DNA of 64,000 nucleotides from an uncultured Vibrio sp. Its GTDB lineage: Bacteria; Pseudomonadota; Gammaproteobacteria; Enterobacterales; Vibrionaceae. Location of the stretch: assembly GCF_963675395.1 (NCBI RefSeq), contig NZ_OY776223.1:620001-684000 (forward strand), read 5' to 3'. The notes under the pieces were generated by a model. That model did no database searches and was not told where the DNA came from. It saw only the letters and a list, made by a program, of their open reading frames with translations. This document shows positions 33,126 through 44,171 of this stretch, one piece after another (position 1 is the first letter of the stretch; the number at the start of each line of letters is the position of its first letter). Position numbers and translations under genes: made by a program.

Positions 33126-36100
33126 TTAATCTTTTGCCGGCGCAGGCGCGAGAACTTCACGGTTGCCATTGTGACCAGGCGCACTGACGATGCCTTGTGC
33201 TTCCAGTTGTTCAACAATTCGAGCCGCTCGGTTGTAACCAATTTTAAAGCGGCGCTGCACACCAGAAACGGAGCCACGACGAGACTGAACGACGTGCTCA
33301 ACCACTTGATCGAACAATGGGTCTACATCTTCATCGGCTTCCATCTGTTCGCCCGGGAGCAAGCTTTCCGGACTCTGGTCACCACTGATAATCTCGTCGA
33401 TGTAGTTTGGTTTGCCGCGAGCTTTCCAGTTGTTTACAACGGCATGAACATCATCATCTGAAGCAAATGCGCCGTGTACACGAATGGTATGGCTGGAACC
33501 TGGCGGTAAGTAGAGCATATCACCCATACCCAGTAGCGATTCCGCACCACCTTGGTCTAGGATGGTACGAGAGTCCGTCTTAGTTGAAACAGTAAACGCC
33601 ACACGTGTTGGTATATTGGCCTTAATCAGACCGGTAATCACATCAACGGATGGACGCTGAGTGGCAAGAATCAAATGAATACCTGCTGCACGCGCTTTCT
33701 GCGCCAAGCGTGCGATCAGTTCTTCGACCTTTTTACCTACGACCATCATCAGGTCAGCAAACTCATCCACGACAACAACGATGTATGGCAGTTTCTCTAA
33801 AAGCGGTGGCTCAGTGTCCATGCTGTCGCCTTCTTGCCAGAACGGGTCATGAATTGGGTGACCCGCTTCAGCAGCCATCTTCAGTTTTTCGTTGAAGCCT
33901 TTCACGTTACGAACGCCTAGCGTTGACATCAGTTTGTAACGACGTTCCATCTCGCCGACACACCAACGTAGTGCGTTAGACGCGTCTTTCATGTCCGTTA
34001 CAACTTCAGAAAGAAGATGTGGAATACCCTCATAAATAGAAAGCTCCAACATTTTCGGGTCGATCATGATAAAACGCAGATCTTCCGGAGACGCTTTGTA
34101 CAGCATACTCAAGATCATCACGTTCACACCCACCGACTTACCGGAGCCAGTTGTACCAGCCACCAGCACGTGAGGCATTTTAGCAATATCAGCAATGACC
34201 GCTTCACCCGCAATGTCTTGACCAAGCACGACTGTTGTTGGTGATTTAGCTTGCTCAAATTGAGGGCTATTTATCACATCGGATAGGTATACGGTCTGAC
34301 GACTCATGTTCGGCAATTCTAAACCAACGTAAGGTTTACCTGGAATCACTTCAACAACGCGTACCGCCATGGCTGACAGTGCACGTGCCAAGTCCATGGA
34401 AAGGCCAGAAATGCGGCTAACTTTCACACCCGGCGCTAAGTCCAACTCAAATCGAGTGATAACAGGGCCAGGGTAAATACCTACCACGTCTGCTTTAATT
34501 TTGTAGTCCGCCAGCTTGCTTTCAACTAATCGAGCGACCTGCTCTAGCGCGTCTCGATCAATAAAGTTCTCGCGTTTTTCTGGGTGATACAAAAGCTCGA
34601 GTGTTGGTAGCGGCTCTTCTGGCACGGGCAAGTTTTCTTCTTGTTTCATCAAGAATGGGTTCTGTTTTGCTGCCACTTTAGCTTGAGCACCAGAGACCAT
34701 GTTCTGGAACGCGGCCACGTCTTGATCACCTTCAGAAACCTCTTCTGCTTCAACCACAGGAGCAGGCTCAAATGTCGCATTCGTTGAAGGTTCAGGTCGT
34801 ACAGTGTGTTCGTTGGATTGTGCTACCGACGGCTCTGGTTGAGGCGATGCTGAATACGCTGGTGCCTCAGGTTGAGCAGCAACATACTCATCTTCATCAT
34901 CGAGCACATCAAAGTTGGAAATAGTCGGTTCGATATGCTCACCAGGTTCCGTTTGTTCAGAAATGGTATCCAGAGAGGCGGTATCGATAATTGGTTCTTC
35001 AAATGGTACCGATTCAGCTTGAGTTTGTTGTGCTTGCTCCGCCGCAAACTGGGCATATTCAGAGTAGTCCGGTTCACCTTGGAAAGATGGTGTATCAATC
35101 ACTTCATGTTCAACAGGACGCTCTGGCTCTGAATAATGTTGTTGTGTCGATGTTAGCGTTTGTTCAGGTTGCTCTTCCAACGCCCAATCGTCCGCTTGTT
35201 GAGCTGCCGCTTCCAACTCTTCAATCGTGACATTGAGCTGTTTAGTCCGTTCCACTGATGGGTCAACATGACTGACGCTGAATGCCTGTGTTTGAGGTTC
35301 TGGTTTGGAATACGCTGCTGGCTGTTCGAATGCCGTCGAAACAGGTTTAACCGAATCCGCCACCGGTTTTGACACGCGCGATTCCGGTTGGGCTTGTGGT
35401 ATGTAAATTGGGTATTCGTGTGGTGCTTCTTTCGGCTCTTCGACATCATATGCGGTCAAGTGAGGAAGCGTGTCTTCGTCCTGTTCGTCCTCAACATGTC
35501 TTGTAGTAACTTTATCTTCGATAAATTCATCAAGCTGAGGCTCTAAGGTCTCCTGCTCCGAGCCTCTCAACTTATTAGCAATACCGTTAACTAAGCCTAG
35601 TGTACGCTCACCTAACCACTCGACAATGTTCAGCCAAGAAATTCCGGTAAATAGAGTAAAGCCCGCGCCCCACAAGAACAGCAGAACTAACGTGGTTCCC
35701 AGAATGTTAAGTGTAGGGAGCGCCAGACTAGAAAGAACGTCACCGACGATGCCTCCGGATGAGAAGTACCAGATATCATCGAAGTTAATATCAGCCAAAC
35801 CACAACTGGTCATAATGAGGACAACGAGACCAAGTAATCTCGTCCCCCAGAGCATAAGATCGATTGGCTCGTCTTCGCCACGCTTGCGACAAAGCACCCA
35901 TGCCGCCACCGCCAACAAAAAAGGCAGAGGGTAAGCCAGTGAGCCAAATGTGAAAAATAGAGTATCGGCTAGCCAGGCACCAAACAGACCACCGGCATTA
36001 TCGATTTCTCCTCCCCAAGCGGTTTGGGACCAGGAGGGATCGGCCGGGCTAAAGGTAAATAACGCTACAGCAAGTAGCGCTGAGCTAAGAACGCCTACAA

Positions 36101-36206
36101 TAAAACAGCACTCTTTCAAGCGTTGGAAGCCATTTAAGCGTGAAGACTGAGGCTCTTCACTGGTTTTGATGATGGTTTCGACTTTCTTTGCGTTCTCTTT
36201 GAACAT
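33126..36206 (-). CDS. ftsK: DNA translocase FtsK
   Basis: Septum-anchored motor that pumps chromosome termini to XerCD/dif during division. It has 1026 residues. The N-terminal domain has about four membrane segments within residues 30-205. A long Pro/Glu/Gln-rich linker (about 220-545) is followed by the RecA-like motor with Walker [13 protein letters not shown] near residue 685 and Walker [13 protein letters not shown]. The C-terminal gamma winged helix ([24 protein letters not shown]) reads KOPS. The linker is shorter than in E. coli (1329 residues), as is usual in vibrios. Confidence 0.96.
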   Translation of the reverse strand: MFKENAKKVETIIKTSEEPQSSRLNGFQRLKECCFIVGVLSSALLAVALFTFSPADPSWSQTAWGGEIDNAGGLFGAWLADTLFFTFGSLAYPLPFLLAVAAWVLCRKRGEDEPIDLMLWGTRLLGLVVLIMTSCGLADINFDDIWYFSSGGIVGDVLSSLALPTLNILGTTLVLLFLWGAGFTLFTGISWLNIVEWLGERTLGLVNGIANKLRGSEQETLEPQLDEFIEDKVTTRHVEDEQDEDTLPHLTAYDVEEPKEAPHEYPIYIPQAQPESRVSKPVADSVKPVSTAFEQPAAYSKPEPQTQAFSVSHVDPSVERTKQLNVTIEELEAAAQQADDWALEEQPEQTLTSTQQHYSEPERPVEHEVIDTPSFQGEPDYSEYAQFAAEQAQQTQAESVPFEEPIIDTASLDTISEQTEPGEHIEPTISNFDVLDDEDEYVAAQPEAPAYSASPQPEPSVAQSNEHTVRPEPSTNATFEPAPVVEAEEVSEGDQDVAAFQNMVSGAQAKVAAKQNPFLMKQEENLPVPEEPLPTLELLYHPEKRENFIDRDALEQVARLVESKLADYKIKADVVGIYPGPVITRFELDLAPGVKVSRISGLSMDLARALSAMAVRVVEVIPGKPYVGLELPNMSRQTVYLSDVINSPQFEQAKSPTTVVLGQDIAGEAVIADIAKMPHVLVAGTTGSGKSVGVNVMILSMLYKASPEDLRFIMIDPKMLELSIYEGIPHLLSEVVTDMKDASNALRWCVGEMERRYKLMSTLGVRNVKGFNEKLKMAAEAGHPIHDPFWQEGDSMDTEPPLLEKLPYIVVVVDEFADLMMVVGKKVEELIARLAQKARAAGIHLILATQRPSVDVITGLIKANIPTRVAFTVSTKTDSRTILDQGGAESLLGMGDMLYLPPGSSHTIRVHGAFASDDDVHAVVNNWKARGKPNYIDEIISGDQSPESLLPGEQMEADEDVDPLFDQVVEHVVQSRRGSVSGVQRRFKIGYNRAARIVEQLEAQGIVSAPGHNGNREVLAPAPAKD

Positions 36207-36322
36207 AAATCAACTTGAATATGGAAATGAAATAGGAATTTGCAAAACATTCCGAGCGGCATAAAGCCGCTCGGTAAATTGATTTAACCATATCAAAGAG
36301 AAAAACCCAATGACTCTATGCC

Positions 36323-36347
36323 GAAAGCGGAAGCATTTACCGCTTTC
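36323..36347. terminator. Hairpin after lrp
   Basis: GAAAGCGG / CCGCTTTC stem with a 9-nt loop, 12 bp beyond the lrp stop codon on the minus strand. Another strong stem, CCGAGCGGC / GCCGCTCGG, follows at 36252-36274. Neither has a long U tract; together they probably end the lrp transcript before ftsK. Confidence 0.45.
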
Positions 36348-36358
36348 TTTGCAAGAAT

Positions 36359-36853
36359 TTAACGAGTCTTGATCACTAGCTGGTTAGATTGTTTCACTTC
36401 TTCCATCACTACGTAGGTACGAGTATCGTTTACACCAGGTAAACGCAGAAGCGTATCGCCAAGTAGTCGACGGTAAGCTCCCATATCTGATACACGAGTT
36501 TTAAGAAGATAGTCAAAGTCACCTGATACTAGATGACATTCTTGGATATCATCCAGTTTTTGAACCGCAGAGTTAAACTGCTCGAACACATCTGGCGCAC
36601 CGCGATTTAACGTAATTTCAACGAACACTAATAGTGAAGCGTCCAAAAACTGCGGATTCAACAACGCAGTATACCCAGTAATGTACCCCTGACGCTCTAA
36701 TCGACGTACACGTTCCAAACACGGTGTAGGAGAAAGACCAACACGTTTTGAAAGTTCTACGTTCGAAATACGACCGTCTTTCTGCAATTCATTAAGAATA
36801 TTGCGGTCGATACGGTCTAGTTCCTTGGACGGCTTTTTATAGTTGTCTGCCAT
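36359..36853 (-). CDS. lrp: Leucine-responsive regulatory protein
   Basis: Global feast/famine regulator of the AsnC/Lrp family. The 164-residue length equals E. coli Lrp and the N-terminal sequence (KELDRIDRNILNELQKDGRISN) and HTH (NVELSKRVGLSPTPCLERVRRLE) are essentially those of Lrp itself. The C-terminal RAM domain (about 70-155) binds leucine. Divergent from ald, and upstream of ftsK as in enterobacteria. Confidence 0.95.
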   Translation of the reverse strand: MADNYKKPSKELDRIDRNILNELQKDGRISNVELSKRVGLSPTPCLERVRRLERQGYITGYTALLNPQFLDASLLVFVEITLNRGAPDVFEQFNSAVQKLDDIQECHLVSGDFDYLLKTRVSDMGAYRRLLGDTLLRLPGVNDTRTYVVMEEVKQSNQLVIKTR

Positions 36854-37009
36854 TTTTTATTCCACCTTATTACTTCCTTGCAAAAAAATATACTACAACT
36901 TTTTAATATTTGGTGCCAAATTTTACAAATCTATAACTATACTAGTTATTAATTCGATAATAACACCCTACAAATAGTTAATATAACCATTATAGAAAGA
37001 GGATACAGG

Positions 37010-38134
37010 ATGATCATTGGCGTACCTAAGGAAATCAAAAACCACGAATATCGGGTTGGTATGATCCCAGCAAGCGTGAGAGAGTTAATCTCACATGGTC
37101 ACCAAGTTTTAGTTGAGACCAACGCAGGTGCCGGCATTGGTTTTTCAGACGATGATTACATCGCTGTCGGCGCATCCATTCTCCCTCATGCTGCAGACGT
37201 TTTCGCGCAAGCAGACATGATAGTAAAAGTTAAAGAACCCCAAGCAGTTGAGAGAGCTATGCTCCGCGAAGGGCAAATTTTATTTACTTATTTACACCTA
37301 GCACCAGATTTTCCACAAACTGATGAGCTAATCAAGAGCAAAGCTGTCTGTATAGCCTATGAGACTGTAACAGATAATATGGGTCGTTTGCCACTGTTAG
37401 CACCAATGTCTGAAGTAGCAGGTCGGATGTCTATTCAAGCGGGTGCACAAACGCTAGAAAAATCTCATGGGGGCTGTGGTTTACTGCTTGGCGGCGTACC
37501 AGGTGTTGGGCCAGCGAAAGTAGTAATTGTTGGCGGTGGTGTCGTTGGTGCAAACGCAGCTCGTATGGCAATTGGCCTTCGTGCAGACGTAACCATTCTT
37601 GACCGTAACGTAGACACACTGCGTAAACTTGACGAAGAATTCCAGGGGCGCGCTAAAGTCGTTTATTCTACAGAAGACGCTATCGAGAAGCATGTTCTGG
37701 AAGCAGACCTCGTAATAGGTGCAGTTCTTATCCCGGGTGCAGCAGCGCCTAAACTGGTGACAAAAGAGCATATTGCGAAGATGAAGTCAGGCGCAGCGGT
37801 TGTTGACGTTGCTATCGATCAAGGTGGCTGTTTTGAAACTTCTCATGCGACCACGCATGCAGAGCCAACTTACATTGTTGATGACGTCGTTCACTACTGT
37901 GTAGCAAACATGCCAGGTGCCGTTGCCCGTACTTCTACTTTTGCATTGAACAACGCAACGTTACCTTACATTCTGAAACTGGCAAATAAAGGCTACCAAA
38001 AAGCCCTTCTCGACGAAAAAGGTTTCCTTGAAGGACTAAACGTTATTCACGGCAAAGTGACTTGTAAAGAAGTTGCAGACAGCTTTGGTCTTGAATATGT
38101 AGAAGCAGAGCAAGCGATTGCAATGTTCAACTAA
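37010..38134 (+). CDS. ald: Alanine dehydrogenase
   Basis: NAD-dependent reversible oxidative deamination of L-alanine to pyruvate and ammonia. The 374 residues show the N-terminal substrate domain ([28 protein letters not shown]) and the NAD motif [13 protein letters not shown] (about 171-183). It is divergent from lrp; the 156-bp AT-rich gap suggests Lrp-family control, as is common for ald genes. An AAGAGGA ribosome site precedes the ATG. Confidence 0.95.
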   Translation: MIIGVPKEIKNHEYRVGMIPASVRELISHGHQVLVETNAGAGIGFSDDDYIAVGASILPHAADVFAQADMIVKVKEPQAVERAMLREGQILFTYLHLAPDFPQTDELIKSKAVCIAYETVTDNMGRLPLLAPMSEVAGRMSIQAGAQTLEKSHGGCGLLLGGVPGVGPAKVVIVGGGVVGANAARMAIGLRADVTILDRNVDTLRKLDEEFQGRAKVVYSTEDAIEKHVLEADLVIGAVLIPGAAAPKLVTKEHIAKMKSGAAVVDVAIDQGGCFETSHATTHAEPTYIVDDVVHYCVANMPGAVARTSTFALNNATLPYILKLANKGYQKALLDEKGFLEGLNVIHGKVTCKEVADSFGLEYVEAEQAIAMFN

Positions 38135-38170
38135 TGACAAAATAATTCATTTTTGTCACGTTTTGTTTAC

Positions 38171-38196
38171 AAAAGCCCACTAGCAGGTGGGCTTTT
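38171..38196 (+). terminator. ald terminator
   Basis: AAAAGCCCAC / GTGGGCTTTT 10-bp stem with a 6-nt loop, 36 bp after the ald stop. The adjacent convergent methyltransferase gene may also use it. Confidence 0.85.
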
Positions 38197-38226
38197 CCCT
38201 ATAGAGCATTTAGGTATAAATAATAA

Positions 38227-39423
38227 CTAATCCCTATATGCACAAATTAAAATGTTTCTCGGCGTGACAGATTTAGCGCAAAATTCCGACAATCTGGCAC
38301 GATAACCACGTTGCTCAAGATAAAGTACTTTATCCAACGCAAGCCAGAGCTCCAAAGGACGCTGAAAAACCAACTGAACTAAGCTCATTCTTTCCATATG
38401 CCAAAAGCGCTTTTCCGCTAAAGCTTCGTACTGCTTAAAGTCAATCGACTGCCTAATATCGATCGCCTTTTGCTCTGCCGCCCAAAGACAAAATGCCTCA
38501 AACCCTCCACTCAACTGTGATTTGCGGATACTAGGAACCGGTTGATATTCCTCTCTCCCTAACACTTGGCGAGTAATCAAATCAAAGCCAAGCCTGAAAA
38601 TCATTTCTTGCTGACGATGACGACGTACTCGCTCCCCTCCGGTCACCGTTTGTTGCAATGGAATACGCAATTCTTGTTTCGATAGTGCTAACGTAGAGTG
38701 TTGAGCAATCTCGGACAACGGTTGATACGTTTCGCCCTGAATAAGGTGATAACAGCAAGGAGAAATCGTCATTGCCGAGACCTCAGCCTCACAGCCGTAC
38801 TGAAGCAAACGCACATGTAAATCGCCACAAGCATGCAGCGCAACGGCATGCTGCGTAGGTTTAAAAACCGCTTTCGATTTTGCATCAAACGCGTCGCCTT
38901 GAATGAATGTCATCTTCCATTGATGCTCATTGGCCGCTAACTGTCCCGAATCGCATAACGATTGTTGATATTCAAAGCTGGTGACAGGCTGATTCGTTTG
39001 TGTGGTCAGAATACGTCCGAGGTACCCCTTCCCTGAGCACCACTCTAGCCATTCTTCACCACAATGGTTCTGGATGGCAGCTTCGCCCATAGAAACAATT
39101 TGCTCAAGTTTACGACCAGGCACACCGCTATCTAAACCGCGATCCAAATCCAGACCTCGCAGTGGTACCGCTTCTAAGTGAGTATGTTCAGACAGTAATT
39201 TAAGTACAGGTACGTAAGCGCTAATTTCAGTCAACGCTTCTTCTGGCTTTGTTTTTAAGCGTTCAATTTGCAGGGGAGAAAGTGACGCTAACCACTGACA
39301 AAGATTAGGATACTGTTCTTGCCAAGGTAATACTGGATGAATGCTGCTTTGGAATGGATCAAGTCGCCATAACGATTGGTTTTCAATCAAGCAGTCATTA
39401 ATAAATTGGAATTGAGTGTTCAT
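38227..39423 (-). CDS. SAM-dependent methyltransferase (GSTCD/Methyltransf_32-like)
   Basis: A 398-residue protein with a class I methyltransferase motif EWCSGKGYLGRIL (about 124-136) and a downstream SPCCYHLIQGE segment. These are typical of the RNA-methyltransferase-like family that includes the C-terminal part of human GSTCD. The substrate is unknown. It is monocistronic, lying between convergent ald and co-directional cysB. The N-terminal 100 residues contain no recognised domain. Confidence 0.75.
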   Translation of the reverse strand: MNTQFQFINDCLIENQSLWRLDPFQSSIHPVLPWQEQYPNLCQWLASLSPLQIERLKTKPEEALTEISAYVPVLKLLSEHTHLEAVPLRGLDLDRGLDSGVPGRKLEQIVSMGEAAIQNHCGEEWLEWCSGKGYLGRILTTQTNQPVTSFEYQQSLCDSGQLAANEHQWKMTFIQGDAFDAKSKAVFKPTQHAVALHACGDLHVRLLQYGCEAEVSAMTISPCCYHLIQGETYQPLSEIAQHSTLALSKQELRIPLQQTVTGGERVRRHRQQEMIFRLGFDLITRQVLGREEYQPVPSIRKSQLSGGFEAFCLWAAEQKAIDIRQSIDFKQYEALAEKRFWHMERMSLVQLVFQRPLELWLALDKVLYLEQRGYRARLSEFCAKSVTPRNILICAYRD

Positions 39424-39511
39424 TGAGGCCCCTACCTACTAGCGGGGCGTATTGTATACCCAAGCGAGCCCATCGGGAATAGGTTGCTGGCTTGGGCATA
39501 ATAGAGAATGC

Positions 39512-40812
<1,301 letters not shown>

Positions 40813-41577
40813 ATGAATATTGGTTTAATAATCGCTTTGGTAGCCATCTTACTGGTCTTAATCCTAGGCTATAACATGATGTTACAGTACAAAGTCAAAG
40901 TAGAGACAGCAAGAAGACAAGAATCCGCTCGCTATGTCGCTTTAATTGACGGTACCGAAGAGCTTATTGGTCATGCTCACCATATTCCTTTCAGCCCAGA
41001 TCTACTGTTATGCCTAAACAATAGAATTCTTGATGCTTTAGAAAATATGCAACAACTCGACCCAAAGAATAAACAACTAACCCAACGGATCGAAAATCTA
41101 AAGCAGCAAATTGAACAGCTACAATCAAACGATCAAGCTGGTGACAGTACAACATTCAAAATGCCAAGCAGCGATAAACAAGCCATTGCGATGCTAAAAC
41201 TGGTAAAACGCCTGAGAGATACCGTTCGTAACGAACACAACAAAGGTCGCTTGGATACTCCAACTTACGTCAGTGAAAATGCACGTTTGGAAACGATTCA
41301 AATCCGCATCAATATCGAAAACGTGATAAAAAGAGCCAATGACTCGATTGCTCGTGGTCAGCCAGGAACCGCGCTTCAGCTACTGCGTAAGGGCATTGAC
41401 GCTTTGAGTACTAAAAATGATGCTTATTCCATTCAGGCCAAACAAAAACTTGAAGAAATGCTGGGTGAATTAGATAAAAGACGCCAGGATAAAAATAACG
41501 CAGAAATTCAACAACTGGCGGATAAAGAGCGTGATAATGATATGGAAGCACTCTTCGGTGAGAAGAAAAAGTGGTAA
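40813..41577 (+). CDS. Membrane-anchored coiled-coil protein of unknown function
   Basis: 254 residues. The N-terminus is a single membrane anchor (residues 3-27, IGLIIALVAILLVLILGYNMM). The rest is hydrophilic and predicted helical with coiled-coil stretches at about 75-105 (QLTQRIENLKQQIEQLQ) and 205-250, ending in a charged tail EKKKW. It would face the cytoplasm if the anchor is N-out, or the periplasm if not. I do not recognise a characterised family. It is monocistronic with a terminator. Confidence 0.75.
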   Translation: MNIGLIIALVAILLVLILGYNMMLQYKVKVETARRQESARYVALIDGTEELIGHAHHIPFSPDLLLCLNNRILDALENMQQLDPKNKQLTQRIENLKQQIEQLQSNDQAGDSTTFKMPSSDKQAIAMLKLVKRLRDTVRNEHNKGRLDTPTYVSENARLETIQIRINIENVIKRANDSIARGQPGTALQLLRKGIDALSTKNDAYSIQAKQKLEEMLGELDKRRQDKNNAEIQQLADKERDNDMEALFGEKKKW

Positions 41578-41601
41578 CATTCGCTTAGCTTGCCACTCGG
41601 G

Positions 41602-41626
41602 AAAAGGCTGCTCTGGCAGCTTTTTT
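41602..41626 (+). terminator. Terminator after the coiled-coil gene
   Basis: GCTGC-TCTG-GCAGC stem flanked by A's and followed by seven T residues, 25 bp after the stop codon. Confidence 0.8.
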
Positions 41627-41676
41627 GTATCCCAAATTACAGTGGATAAAATCAGAACGTAAAGTATTAAATTAAC

Positions 41677-42447
41677 ATGATAAATTTAGACGCCTACCAA
41701 GATCTCCTAGCTCCGATCAATCAGTTTCTACAATGCAGCACACCTGACGAGTGGGTTGAAGAAGCGAAAAAACCACAAAATCTTCAAACCATTTTGTTAG
41801 ACCACCTACTTTGCGAGCTGAAAGCAGGTCAATCGGCAATGTTTTTGATCCGAAAATACGCCGTTGATCAAACCAGTTCACATGCCTTATTAGATTGGTT
41901 TAAACCTTATGAAGACTTCGCTTATCGTAGTGTAGGATCGTTAGAGACACTGAAAGGTAAGAGTAATATTTCTAAATCAATCATGGCGAAATCCAATTCG
42001 CCATATAGCCAGGAGCTGATTGATAAGATGGTTCTTTTGATTAAAGAAGAGTTACACCATTTTTATCAAGTGCTTGAGATTATGGAAAGCCGTGGGATTG
42101 AATACCAGAATATCCCCGCGAGTCGCTATGCTAAAGGGCTGATTTCTCATATGAAAACGCACGAGCCAGAGACGTTGATCGATAAGCTGATCATTGGCGC
42201 CTACATAGAAGCTCGCTCATGTGAACGTTTCGCGAAATTGGCGCCACATATGGAAGAAGATATTGCTAAGTTCTACATTTCTCTGTTGCGTTCCGAAGCT
42301 CGCCACTACCAAGACTACTTAGTGCTAGCTGAACAAATCGCGGGGAAAGACATTAGTGAACGCATTGAATACTTTGGTCGCGTCGAGGCGGATCTTATCT
42401 TGACCCCAGATGAAGACTTCAAGTTCCATAGCGGCGTGCCCGTTTAA
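41677..42447 (+). CDS. miaE: tRNA-(ms2io6A37) hydroxylase
   Basis: Non-haem diiron monooxygenase that hydroxylates the isopentenyl group of ms2i6A37 in tRNAs reading UNN codons. It has 256 residues. The ferritin-like four-helix bundle supplies Glu/His ligands in EELHHFYQVLEIME and SEARHYQDYLVLAE. It is transcribed after the coiled-coil gene but separated by a terminator. Confidence 0.9.
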   Translation: MINLDAYQDLLAPINQFLQCSTPDEWVEEAKKPQNLQTILLDHLLCELKAGQSAMFLIRKYAVDQTSSHALLDWFKPYEDFAYRSVGSLETLKGKSNISKSIMAKSNSPYSQELIDKMVLLIKEELHHFYQVLEIMESRGIEYQNIPASRYAKGLISHMKTHEPETLIDKLIIGAYIEARSCERFAKLAPHMEEDIAKFYISLLRSEARHYQDYLVLAEQIAGKDISERIEYFGRVEADLILTPDEDFKFHSGVPV

Positions 42448-42472
42448 TCGTCGAAGCAGAAAACAGAAGAAG

Positions 42473-42497
42473 CCGGGGCAAGTTTCAAAGTCCCGGT
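42473..42497 (+). terminator. miaE terminator
   Basis: CCGGG / CCCGG stem with a 14-nt loop followed by TTTTTT, 26 bp after the miaE stop codon. Confidence 0.75.
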
Positions 42498-42607
42498 TTT
42501 TTACCAAGTGAGAAAACTGAATAGAATTTCATCATTCCACTATTCCCAACCCACTCATTTGTGGCTTAATAGCTAAACAATAATAACTTTTCTCTACGGA
42601 TACCCGA

Positions 42608-43564
42608 ATGGACTCGGTTTTACATCAGTTGCAATTTTCTCTTTCGATAACCGGTCCCATCTGTTTGATGCTAGTACTCGGAGTGGTCTTTAAACGAATA
42701 GGATTAATTGATAATAACTTTATCGATGTAGGTTCAAAACTGGTCTTCAAAGTGACGCTTCCTGCCATGCTCTTCATCAGCATTGTGTCTTCAGAACACA
42801 ACTTTTCTGCAGCCAGTCATTTCGTCAATTTTGGGGCTATTGCCAGCATTTCGTTTTTTGTTTTTACCTACATTTCCGTCAAGTTCTTATTTCCATCCTC
42901 CCCCGATCAAGGTGTGCTCATTCAGGGCGGATATCGTGCCAACACTGGCATCATTGGGCTTGCTTATGTATCGAGTGCCTATGGCCAACAAGGTGTTGCG
43001 TTAGCTGCGCTCTATGTTGCGGTAACGACCTTTATTTATAACGTACAAGCGGTGATCTGCTTATCACCTAAAGGGGCAACATCTGTCTCTCAGGCCGCAA
43101 AATTGATGATTCGTACACTCACGAAAAACCCGCTGATTATTGCTATTGTTTTCGGGATGCTTTTTTACATCCTATCTGTCCCGGTGCCTCAAATCGCGAT
43201 TGATGCGGGTAATTATTTGTCGAAGATGACATTACCGCTCGCGCTGTTATGTACGGGCGGTTCACTTAATTTGCGCTTGATGAGGCAGGAAAAAGGCCCA
43301 TCGTGGTTTGCCAGCAGTTACAAATTGTTGGTTGCGCCAGCAGTGATCACAATAGTCGCCTATTTGGTAGGGTTCAGAGGGGTTGAATTAGGGATTTTAT
43401 TCTTTATGAATGCGTCGCCGGTTGCGGCTGCCAGTTATGTTATGGCTCGTTCTATGGGAGGTAACTCTGTACTGGCGGCAAACATTATTGCGATGACAAC
43501 CGTTCTTTCCGCATTTACCTGCACTCTAGGAATTATTGTGCTGAATTCTCTGCAACTGATTTAA
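42608..43564 (+). CDS. AEC (auxin efflux carrier) family transporter
   Basis: 318 residues with about ten membrane helices in two five-helix halves, the AEC topology. The conserved central region (RTNTGIIGL-like YRANTGIIGLAYVSSAYG) and the C-terminal ASPVAAASYVMARSMGGN signature are present. Family members carry organic acids such as malonate, malate or auxins. It lies about 7 kb from the mdc cluster and is not part of it, so a malonate role is only a possibility. Confidence 0.85.
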   Translation: MDSVLHQLQFSLSITGPICLMLVLGVVFKRIGLIDNNFIDVGSKLVFKVTLPAMLFISIVSSEHNFSAASHFVNFGAIASISFFVFTYISVKFLFPSSPDQGVLIQGGYRANTGIIGLAYVSSAYGQQGVALAALYVAVTTFIYNVQAVICLSPKGATSVSQAAKLMIRTLTKNPLIIAIVFGMLFYILSVPVPQIAIDAGNYLSKMTLPLALLCTGGSLNLRLMRQEKGPSWFASSYKLLVAPAVITIVAYLVGFRGVELGILFFMNASPVAAASYVMARSMGGNSVLAANIIAMTTVLSAFTCTLGIIVLNSLQLI

Positions 43565-43620
43565 AATATAAAGCAGTAGTCAGCTCTTGCATTACCTCAT
43601 TAGTAGCGCTCTTCCCATCG

Positions 43621-44073
43621 TCAATCATGATTGGCAAGCGTGACTTTCCTGATCAGATGAAAGAATTCCCGCGATTCCGACTCAGACAAACAAGCAAAAT
43701 AATCCCGCTGTAGTTTGCTCATAATCTCATGCACTTTTTGCAGCGTTTGTTGGCCGTCAGTTGTCAGACTTAGCATCTTGATTCTTCGGTTGGATTCACA
43801 TTTAGAAACCTGTACTAAACCACGTTTTTGCAAATTATCCACCATGCGCTTCGCTACGCTGCGTTCGCAAATGACGGCATCCGCTAATGCTTGCTGACTC
43901 ATTGGCTGAAACTCGTCGATCGCCGCTAACGCACTCGCCATCTCTAAAGTGACCAAACTTTGACGAGATAGTTCTGCCTGCGCGCGGTTTCGATACATAC
44001 GTTGCATCACACCACAAACAAACATAGGGCTTTTGTCTAAAACGGTAATCGGGGAAATCTTTTTATCTTTCAT
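43621..44073 (-). CDS. MarR family transcriptional regulator
   Basis: 150 residues with the MarR winged helix: recognition region AVIAERS-like ALADAVICERSVAKRMVDNLQKRGLVQVSK, and wing KCESNRRIKMLSLT. It lies downstream of the MFP-RND genes in the same orientation, 98 bp after the permease and beyond a UUCG terminator. It is therefore a candidate local regulator of the pump. The ligand is unknown. Confidence 0.88.
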   Translation of the reverse strand: MKDKKISPITVLDKSPMFVCGVMQRMYRNRAQAELSRQSLVTLEMASALAAIDEFQPMSQQALADAVICERSVAKRMVDNLQKRGLVQVSKCESNRRIKMLSLTTDGQQTLQKVHEIMSKLQRDYFACLSESESREFFHLIRKVTLANHD

Positions 44074-44104
44074 GGATGGCTTTTTTAAATAGAGCAGATA
44101 AACA

Positions 44105-44124
44105 AAGAGCGCCGAAGCGCTCTT
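44105..44124 (-). terminator. Terminator between the RND permease and marR
   Basis: Minus-strand AAGAGCGC-TTCG-GCGCTCTT with a stable UUCG loop, followed by TGTTTAT. It separates the efflux genes from marR or attenuates readthrough into it. Confidence 0.75.
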
Positions 44125-44171
44125 ATATTACAAAACTATCAGTAGTATACCTTAGTTCAAGCTATTAGGGC

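Noticed and set aside
42608..43564. AEC transporter as the malonate permease mdcF
   Set aside because: The family fits, but the gene is about 7 kb from the mdc cluster, on the other strand and with its own terminator-bounded unit. There is no sequence evidence for malonate specificity.
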